Of a stretch of 50,123 bases of DNA, positions 42,459-50,123 are shown in pieces (the stretch's first letter is position 1; every line of letters starts with the position of its first letter). Below the pieces are notes generated by a model. It was not told where the DNA came from, did not search any database, and saw only the letters and a list, made by a program, of their open reading frames with translations. Position numbers and translations under genes: made by a program. Origin of the DNA: Mucilaginibacter sp. (GTDB lineage: Bacteria > Bacteroidota > Bacteroidia > Sphingobacteriales > Sphingobacteriaceae); NCBI RefSeq assembly GCF_028287845.1, contig NZ_JAQBOW010000103.1, positions 1 through 50,123 on the forward strand, read 5' to 3'.

Positions 42459-44003
42459 TTATTTACTCACAACCTCCAAATGATACTCCTGTATCAACCC
42501 CGGTGTTTCCGGTGTTAGAGTAAACGCTACGCGGATGTTTGCTTTTTCGCCTTGCATAATAAAGTAGCCGCGCATTTGGTTTTCGGCCACTATTGGGCCT
42601 ACGTTAACCATTTTACCTGCTTTAGCAAATGCATCTGTGGCGGCAATTTTTAACTGATCGGGAAAGTAATCCATAAAAAAGTTCATGGCAAATATGCCAC
42701 TGGCTTTTGCGGTATTCCAGTCGGCAATTACTTTTAGCAGATCACTTTTGCGCTGCTCTAAAATAGCAGAAGCCGGTAATTGCCTTGTTTTTATTCCCGA
42801 AAGCGCAAGCAAGGTATCCAGCACCTGATTATTGGGCACCCCGGCCCTTGCGTAGGTTAAATTCGCGAAGCAAACTATTCCGATGCCATATTCGGGCATG
42901 ATGTTCCACTGGCTGCCAAAGCCCGGCAAACCGCCGGTATGACCAATGTAAATGCGGTTATCGCAATCTTTTTCCCAACGTAAACCATAGCAATAAGCCG
43001 TAACATTAGGGCATGGCCTGCCGGTTGTTGTTTTTGCATTTGATGATAGCGCGTTTACGTCCCACGGGTATTGCATTTCTCGGATAGAGCTGCGTTTTAT
43101 GGGGCCGGTCTCAGCATCATCCCTTGGCGGCCAGGCATCCAGGTGCGCAGCCATGTATTTACTAAAGTCTTCTATAGTAGTTATTAAACCACCCATAGCG
43201 CCGTAAGAGCCATCATGCAGTAAAGGCTGTTCTACCCATTTATTATCCAGCCAGCGGTAGCCGTGTGCCAGCTTATTTTTAGGCACTTTGGTATATTCCC
43301 AATAAGTATGGGTCATGCCCAGGGGTTTTAAAATATATTCGGTTATATAATCCTCATAAGTTTTGCCTGATACTTTTTTGATGATGTACCCCAAAGTTGC
43401 AAAGCCCAAATTACTATACTCATAGCCCAAACCCGGATTGTTGGAAAAAGATATACCTTTTTTGTAAAGCGCTATCAATTCGTCGTCGCTATCAGCCAGT
43501 TGCCTGTCGCCCCATGGATTATCTTCCGGATAGCCGGATGTATGGGTCAATAAGTTTTTTATGGTGATGGGTGTAGCGTCTTTGGTTAGATATTTCAATC
43601 CCTTCATTTCGGGGATATATAGATAAGCCGGATCATCCAGCTTCAACTTACCTTCATCACGAAGCTTTAATATGGCCATGGCTGTTAAGCTTTTGGTCAT
43701 GGAAGCAATACGGAAATCTGAGCTGGCATCTGCCGGTATCTTTGCGTCAATATCGGTATAACCTATCCCACCGCTGTGTACCAGCTTGCCATCAACCACA
43801 ATACCATAAGCCATGCCGGGCCAATGGTTCTTTTCGGCATAGTCTTTATATAGTTTATCTATTATAGCATAGGTTGATTCTATCTTTTTCAGACGGTCGG
43901 CATCCGCAAATACCGCAGGCTTGTAAGACTGTGCGGACGCTATTAAACTAACTACCGATAAGGTAATTGCAGCAATAAGTTGAGGTAGATTTTTAACTGT
44001 CAT
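42459..44003 (-). CDS. Secreted serine hydrolase, beta-lactamase/CubicO family
   Basis: 514 residues with a signal peptide (about 1-25, ending IASAQ). The penicillin-binding-fold motifs are complete: S101-x-x-K104 (IASMTKSL), Y196-S-N (YEYSNLG) and HTGG in YIGHTGGLPGFGS. It is a periplasmic class C-like serine hydrolase; such proteins may be esterases, D-aminopeptidases or peptidases, and rarely true beta-lactamases. A C-terminal 110-residue beta domain extends the core. TATCTTGG on the minus strand about 22 bp ahead of the ATG resembles a -7 element. The substrate is unknown. Confidence 0.92.
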   Translation of the reverse strand: MTVKNLPQLIAAITLSVVSLIASAQSYKPAVFADADRLKKIESTYAIIDKLYKDYAEKNHWPGMAYGIVVDGKLVHSGGIGYTDIDAKIPADASSDFRIASMTKSLTAMAILKLRDEGKLKLDDPAYLYIPEMKGLKYLTKDATPITIKNLLTHTSGYPEDNPWGDRQLADSDDELIALYKKGISFSNNPGLGYEYSNLGFATLGYIIKKVSGKTYEDYITEYILKPLGMTHTYWEYTKVPKNKLAHGYRWLDNKWVEQPLLHDGSYGAMGGLITTIEDFSKYMAAHLDAWPPRDDAETGPIKRSSIREMQYPWDVNALSSNAKTTTGRPCPNVTAYCYGLRWEKDCDNRIYIGHTGGLPGFGSQWNIMPEYGIGIVCFANLTYARAGVPNNQVLDTLLALSGIKTRQLPASAILEQRKSDLLKVIADWNTAKASGIFAMNFFMDYFPDQLKIAATDAFAKAGKMVNVGPIVAENQMRGYFIMQGEKANIRVAFTLTPETPGLIQEYHLEVVSK

Positions 44004-44177
44004 AAAGTACGCGATTGAGATATTCCAAGATACAAAATTTAATTATTGATTGATGGGATGAGTGAATTAGTGAATAAATTTTTTTGAACCATGATTTGTA
44101 AGATTTCAGGATTACCATGATTAACCTAATCAAAATCGAGAGATTCTTAAAGCTTATAAATCAAGGTTCAAACCAAC

Positions 44178-44208
44178 AAAAAATCCCGGCCAAACTGACC
44201 AGGATTTT
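44178..44208 (-). terminator. Terminator of sucD
   Basis: A 10-bp stem with one G-U pair (44199-44208 with 44180-44189) and a 9-base loop is followed by six T on the minus strand, 52 bp after the sucD stop. Confidence 0.85.
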
Positions 44209-44259
44209 AATATCTACAAGCAAACCTTTTATCTTTCGCCTTTTACCTTTAACCTCGAA

Positions 44260-45138
44260 CTAAGCTAATTTAGCCAATTCCTCGGCCATTGCAGCACCAA
44301 TTTCGGCAGGCGATTCTACAACACGGATACCACACTCGCGCATAATTTTCATTTTTGCAGCAGCGGTATCGTCGGCACCGCCAACAATTGCACCCGCGTG
44401 GCCCATACGGCGTCCCGGAGGCGCAGTCTGTCCGGCTATGAAACCTACAACAGGTTTAGTGCCGTTTGCTTTTATCCAATGCGCAGCTTCGGCTTCCATG
44501 CCTCCGCCTATCTCGCCTATCATGATAATGCCGTGAGTTTCCGGATCATTCATTAACAACTCAACCGCTTCTTTGGTTGGGGTACCTATAATTGGGTCGC
44601 CGCCAATACCAATAGCGGTAGTAATACCTAAACCGGCTTTAACCACCTGGTCTACCGCCTCGTAAGTTAATGTGCCCGATTTTGAAACCACACCTACATT
44701 ACCTTTTTTAAAGATGAAGCCCGGCATAATACCAATCTTGCTCTCATCGGCAGTAATAATACCCGGACAGTTAGGGCCTATTAAGCGACTATCTTTATCG
44801 GTTAAATATTCTTTTACCTGTATCATATCCTTTGTAGGGATACCTTCGGTAATACATACAATAACTTTTATACCGGCTTCGGCAGCTTCCATTATCGCGT
44901 CGGCTGCAAATGCAGGCGGAACGAAAATGATAGATACATCGGCGCCTGTTTGTTTAACAGCATCGGCAACGGTATTAAATACCGGGCGGTCTAAATGTGT
45001 TTGTCCGCCTTTACCCGGTGTTACACCACCAACAAGCTGGGTGCCATAAGCTATCATTTGCTCTGCGTGGTAGGTACCTTCATTACCTGTAAAGCCCTGA
45101 ACTATAACTTTAGAATCTTTATTAACGAGTACACTCAT
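44260..45138 (-). CDS. sucD: Succinyl-CoA ligase, alpha subunit
   Basis: 292 residues. With SucC it converts succinyl-CoA to succinate while making ATP or GTP in the TCA cycle. Marks: [20 protein letters not shown] for CoA binding, [30 protein letters not shown], and the phosphorylated histidine in [10 protein letters not shown]. It stands without sucC, which must be elsewhere in the genome; split loci are common in Bacteroidota. TAGCTTTG on the minus strand (45169-45162) is a good -7 element about 24 bp ahead of the ATG. Confidence 0.97.
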   Translation of the reverse strand: MSVLVNKDSKVIVQGFTGNEGTYHAEQMIAYGTQLVGGVTPGKGGQTHLDRPVFNTVADAVKQTGADVSIIFVPPAFAADAIMEAAEAGIKVIVCITEGIPTKDMIQVKEYLTDKDSRLIGPNCPGIITADESKIGIMPGFIFKKGNVGVVSKSGTLTYEAVDQVVKAGLGITTAIGIGGDPIIGTPTKEAVELLMNDPETHGIIMIGEIGGGMEAEAAHWIKANGTKPVVGFIAGQTAPPGRRMGHAGAIVGGADDTAAAKMKIMRECGIRVVESPAEIGAAMAEELAKLA

Positions 45139-45161
45139 TGGTCTTATTTCTTTTTGTAGCG

Positions 45162-45169
45162 CAAAGCTA
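45162..45169 (-). promoter_or_regulatory. -7 element of the sucD promoter
   Basis: TAGCTTTG on the minus strand matches TAnnTTTG; the -33 region lacks a clear TTG. Confidence 0.5.
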
Positions 45170-45284
45170 AAATTATTTTTCGCCCCCTAAGTGTCTGAGG
45201 GGTGAATTTTTTGTTTGATGATGAAAAATTTACAAAACACAGGTAGTTATTCTTGCTCTCAACTTTCTGCACACCAAATACCAG

Positions 45285-45714
45285 CATCCACCCGCTCAAT
45301 CGCCGCGGGAAGGCTTTGTTCTTTTCCTTGATGAAAAGAACCAAAAATCAAGTCAGCAAAGATGCTTCTTTGCGCACGAGGCCTTTGCCCTGCAAATCAG
45401 GTAAAACCTCGGACTGCATAATTTTGCTCCAGGTCGCACAGGCCATTCCCCGGGCAAAAGACGCTATGCCCCTCCCTATGCGCATGGCCACCAGTTTTTC
45501 CTGCTTTCGCCCGAAGCTTATTTGCTGACGCTTTAGGATAGAACCAACATCTTGATAATTATGAGCAATCAAAAAGAAGAGGTGGCCCGTCAGCCCACGC
45601 GGCCGGGAGTCTGGCCTGTGTAGTGGCAGCGATTGGGCTGACTTGATCTTTTGGTTACTTTTGTATCACAGACAAAAGTAACAGCCCTTCCCGCGGCGAT
45701 TGAGCGGGTGGATG
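45285..45714. mobile_element. MITE-like non-coding element with 28-bp perfect terminal inverted repeats
   Basis: 45285-45312 and 45687-45714 are exact reverse complements over 28 bp (core CGCTCAATCGCCGCGGGAAG). The similarity continues inward for roughly 50 more bases at lower identity, and each inward part has its own small hairpin (GTTCTTTTC/GAAAAGAAC on the left, GTTACTTTTG/CAAAAGTAAC at 45653-45662 and 45672-45681 on the right). No transposase or convincing reading frame is inside. It occupies the gap between sucD and the dctA region. Target-site duplications are not obvious. Confidence 0.75.
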
Positions 45715-45761
45715 TTGACGCTGGGAATACAGGAGTGAAATACTTTGAAACAAACGGACGG

Positions 45762-45959
45762 TTATTTATTAAGTGCGATTGCAAACTCAATACCCGTAAT
45801 TACAAATATTAAAAGGCATATCGATACAAACATCCAAATCGCTTTTTTCATTTTTACCTTATCTCCCCCAATTCCCGGCCAAAAATAAATGTTGAAAATT
45901 ACCATCCCTACTATTATTATGGTTGCCTTAAGTATTGTCAAAAAAATATATACATACAA
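45762..45959 (-). CDS. Possible small membrane protein downstream of dctA
   Basis: A 65-residue frame with two hydrophobic helices (IFLTILKATIIIVGMVIFNIYFW and KAIWMFVSICLLIFVITGIEFAIA) separated by a charged GGDKVKMKK loop. The frame is continuous with dctA across its TAG stop; the first possible start is a TTG directly after that stop, and the first ATG (45905) would cut the first helix. The two-helix layout argues for a real protein, the poor start argues against. No family is recognised. Confidence 0.4.
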   Translation of the reverse strand: MYVYIFLTILKATIIIVGMVIFNIYFWPGIGGDKVKMKKAIWMFVSICLLIFVITGIEFAIALNK

Positions 45960-47192
45960 CTACCCACTAATCTCCGGACTAATAAACTCCCCCTCACTCT
46001 TAGCAATCACAATAGTAGCTACGCCGTTGCCAATTACATTGGTGATGGCCCTCGCTTCCGACATAAACCTGTCCACCCCTAATAATATTGCCACACCTTC
46101 AACAGGGATAACTTTGATGGCTGCCAGGGTTGAGGTTAGCACAATAAAACCGCTGCCAGTTACGCCTGCCGCGCCTTTGCTGGTGATCATTAATATACCG
46201 ATAATGCCCAGTTGCTGCTCTATTGATAGCGGGATATGAAATACCTGCGCCAAAAATATTACCGACATGGATAAATAGATAGTTGTGCCGTCTAAATTAA
46301 AAGAATACCCTGCCGGGATAACCAAACCAACTACCGACCGCGAGCAGCCAAATTTCTCCAGCTTCTCCATCATACCCGGTAATGCCGATTCTGATGATGA
46401 AGTACCCAATACAATCAGTATTTCTTCCTTAATGTGTTTTAGGTACTGCCACAAACTAAATTTATAGATACGGCAAATAATGTTCAGCACCACAAAAATA
46501 AAGAGTATCATGGTAATATAAACAGATGCCATCAGCAAAGCCAGCGGTTGCAGGGTTTTAATACCATAGGTGCTTATGGTATAAGCCATTCCGCCGAAAG
46601 CGCCTATCGGGGCAACTTTCATCACAATATGCATAATATTAAAGAACACTTTAGATAGCTTTTCGAAGAAGTCGATAACTATTTTGCCGCCATTACCCAT
46701 GCGGCTTAGGCCGTAACCAAATAGTATGGCAAAAAACAATATCTGTAAAATATCGCCTTTGGCAAAAGCATCAAAGGCATTGGCGGGTACAATGTGGGCT
46801 ATAAAATCGCCCCAATGCATCTCTGCCGCAGCCTTTTGGTAAACCGCAAGCTTGGAGGTATCGGCCTTAACGGTACTTACAAAGCCTTCGCCGGGTTTAA
46901 TTAGGTTGGCTACCGCTACACCTATAATTAGGGCAAACGTGGTAACTATCTCAAAGTAAAGCAATGCCTTGCCGCCTACCCTGCCTACCTTTTTCATATC
47001 ACTCATGCCGGCAATGCCCAGTACAATGGTGAAGAAAATAATAGGCGCTATAAGCATGGTTATCAGGCTGATAAATACTTTACTAATGAGCTGCGCCGTT
47101 GGCGCAAATGGCTTAAAATATAGCCCTACAATAATGCCCAGCAAAATTGCAATAAGTACCTGGAAGGTTAGGTTGGTAAATAATCGTTTCAT
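45960..47192 (-). CDS. dctA: C4-dicarboxylate:cation symporter
   Basis: 410 residues from the ATG at 47192 (MKRLFTNLTFQVL); a TTG nine codons earlier lies next to a terminator. It is an inner-membrane DAACS-family carrier with eight hydrophobic segments and re-entrant loops. The diagnostic motifs are the serine-rich GTSSSESALPGM, GYSFNLDGTTIYL, SKGAAGVTGSGF and DRFMSEARAITNVIGNGVAT, which match E. coli DctA closely. Likely substrates are succinate, fumarate and malate; glutamate or aspartate remain possible. sucD is nearby, but a 430-bp repeat separates the two. Confidence 0.9.
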   Translation of the reverse strand: MKRLFTNLTFQVLIAILLGIIVGLYFKPFAPTAQLISKVFISLITMLIAPIIFFTIVLGIAGMSDMKKVGRVGGKALLYFEIVTTFALIIGVAVANLIKPGEGFVSTVKADTSKLAVYQKAAAEMHWGDFIAHIVPANAFDAFAKGDILQILFFAILFGYGLSRMGNGGKIVIDFFEKLSKVFFNIMHIVMKVAPIGAFGGMAYTISTYGIKTLQPLALLMASVYITMILFIFVVLNIICRIYKFSLWQYLKHIKEEILIVLGTSSSESALPGMMEKLEKFGCSRSVVGLVIPAGYSFNLDGTTIYLSMSVIFLAQVFHIPLSIEQQLGIIGILMITSKGAAGVTGSGFIVLTSTLAAIKVIPVEGVAILLGVDRFMSEARAITNVIGNGVATIVIAKSEGEFISPEISG

Positions 47193-47217
47193 TATAGCAA
47201 TAATACGATTATACAGC

Positions 47218-47259
47218 AAAAAAAAAAGACTTACGAGGTTAAAATATTTCGTAAGTCTT
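47218..47259 (-). terminator. Terminator after the YXWGXW protein gene
   Basis: A perfect 11-bp stem (47226-47236 with 47249-47259) and a 12-base loop end in ten T on the minus strand (47227-47218). It lies 23 bp after the stop at 47282 and 26 bp ahead of the dctA ATG. Confidence 0.9.
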
Positions 47260-47281
47260 GATCTTAGTTAGATGAGATATA

Positions 47282-47584
47282 TTATCTCCAATGTCCCGGT
47301 ACCCAAACATAACCCCGTGGGCGATTAGCCCAGTGGCCTGATACCCACATTCCACCCCGATGTGGGGCTACGGCCCAATATCCCGGGCGTTCAACATAGG
47401 TTCTGCCTCTGGGGGTCCATTCGCTTTCAATCCAAACATGGTTTGCCGAAGGGCGGGCAGGACGAACAGTTACCGTACGATGATGTACCATGCGGGTTCT
47501 TACTACAACTTGGGCACTGCTATTTGCTGTTGCAAATAGCACCACAGCTGCTGATGCAAATAAAATTCTCCTTAGTGTTTTCAT
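47282..47584 (-). CDS. YXWGXW-type repeat protein, secreted
   Basis: 100 residues. A signal peptide (about 1-24, ending NSSAQ) is followed by repeats of strand-forming units that end in Trp pairs: NHVWIESEWTPRGRTYVERPGYWAV, GGMWVSGHWANRP, RGYVWVPGHWR. These are the imperfect repeats of the YXWGXW/BcpO family, short extracytoplasmic proteins of unknown role. A related gene lies just upstream on the same strand. Confidence 0.85.
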   Translation of the reverse strand: MKTLRRILFASAAVVLFATANSSAQVVVRTRMVHHRTVTVRPARPSANHVWIESEWTPRGRTYVERPGYWAVAPHRGGMWVSGHWANRPRGYVWVPGHWR

Positions 47585-47697
47585 AATGGTTGTATTATAT
47601 TACTAAAGACAGCACACAAACAAAAAAGTTTAATTTTTTGGGCAAAAAATCGCCCAAATATTACATGCGGAGCAATCAATTTTTGAAGTGCTGTTAT

Positions 47698-47988
47698 TTA
47701 TTTCCAATGACCGCCTATCCAGGTGTATCCTTTTGGGGTTTTACTCCAACGCCCCTGTATCCATATTGCTCCCGCACGCGGGGGAAATCCCCAAAAGCCG
47801 GCCGAATAGTTCTTATTATACGGTTCCCATTCGGGTGCTATCCAAACGTATTTAGGCGAAGGCCGGGGAGCCCTTTTTCTTACAGGGACAGGTGGAATCT
47901 TAGACACATACATTTGTGCGTTACTTGCTGTAATTCCAAGCACAAACAGCATACTTAATGCTAGTAAAAATTTAGTAGTTTTTTTCAT
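47698..47988 (-). CDS. YXWGXW-type repeat protein, secreted, paralogue
   Basis: 96 residues from the ATG at 47988 (MKKTTKFLLALSMLFV), which starts a clear signal peptide ending TASNAQ. A longer frame begins at 48096 and adds a phenylalanine-rich stretch of AT-rich spacer. The mature part has KYVWIAPEWEPYN, GAIWIQGRWSKTPKGYTWIGGHWK, parallel to the repeats of the next gene, pointing to a local duplication. The two are 113 bp apart on the same strand. Confidence 0.82.
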   Translation of the reverse strand: MKKTTKFLLALSMLFVLGITASNAQMYVSKIPPVPVRKRAPRPSPKYVWIAPEWEPYNKNYSAGFWGFPPRAGAIWIQGRWSKTPKGYTWIGGHWK

Positions 47989-48106
47989 AAAATAATTTAA
48001 TAATTGGTGTTTCAAATCTAAAAAAAAATCAAAAAAATCAAATATTTGAAACTTCAATTTATGGGTGGAGCGGTAGGTGTTTAAATAAAAAAGCATTCCT
48101 CATTAA

Positions 48107-50123
<2,017 letters not shown>

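Noticed and set aside
45253..45790. Several overlapping frames of 66-91 codons between sucD and the dctA region
   Set aside because: They fall in the inverted-repeat element; none has a recognisable domain or plausible start, and both strands are equally open.
47590..47958. 122-codon plus-strand frame
   Set aside because: It is antisense to the second YXWGXW gene, which has a clear signal peptide and repeats.
47989..48096. 36-residue N-terminal extension of the upstream YXWGXW protein
   Set aside because: It is a phenylalanine-rich translation of AT-rich spacer; the signal peptide begins at the ATG at 47988.

Overview
The window looks like chromosomal core DNA from a member of the Bacteroidota, most likely family Sphingobacteriaceae (Mucilaginibacter/Pedobacter-like). 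This rests on the gene content (GldB lipoprotein, DUF5686 outer-membrane protein, TlpA with a DUF4369-type N-terminus, Cys-rich CWC and YXWGXW proteins), on promoters of the Bacteroidota type (TTG, about 19-20 bp, TAnnTTTG), on mostly absent Shine-Dalgarno sequences and on moderate GC. The genus is inference. There is no prophage, CRISPR array, rRNA operon or transposase gene.

Layout. 1-4434: the end of a DUF5686 beta-barrel gene, a DedA/VTT-glycosyltransferase fusion, and a convergent GT39 membrane glycosyltransferase. 4659-7553: an AraC regulator with AHSA1 and DUF1801 genes behind it, divergent from a slipin. 7676-9516: a secreted amidohydrolase and tRNA-Phe. 9728-13674: a membrane Fe-S / CCG-domain electron-transfer pair and conserved unknowns. 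13780-19939: manA, NADP-isocitrate dehydrogenase, a beta-barrel protein, two very acidic proteins and dnaX. 20172-21261: the rpsF-rpsR-rplI operon. 21499-25946: mtgA, an NAD-epimerase, an arginase-fold protein and a TlpA thioredoxin. 26097-33951: nadE, gldB, a large vWA membrane protein, fabG, a Tat-exported sugar isomerase-like protein and an RDD protein. 34044-36713: a cobalamin riboswitch ahead of B12-independent methionine synthase metE. 36893-41553: small proteins and the class I ribonucleotide reductase nrdB-nrdA. 41966-48096: msrB, a serine hydrolase, sucD, dctA and two YXWGXW proteins. 48128-end: ligA, cut by the window edge.

Most genes are housekeeping: central carbon (icd, sucD, dctA, manA), DNA replication and nucleotide supply (dnaX, nrdAB, ligA), NAD synthesis, fatty acid synthesis, ribosomal proteins and envelope maintenance. 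Several listed starts are downstream of the longest possible open frame because the extra codons begin at TTG or run into intergenic repeats.

The most unusual signals are non-coding or in gene architecture. dnaX carries an A10 run just after its clamp-loader core, and either frame shift there hits a stop within a few codons, so a short gamma form is predicted. The fabG terminator hairpin contains the start codon of the next gene. Intergenic spaces hold about ten kinds of short palindromic or word repeats, including a roughly 430-bp MITE-like element with perfect 28-bp inverted ends and a matched inverted pair that forms the 5' leaders of two divergent genes. A DedA/VTT domain is fused to a glycolipid-type glycosyltransferase. 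No wholly new multi-gene system is evident.
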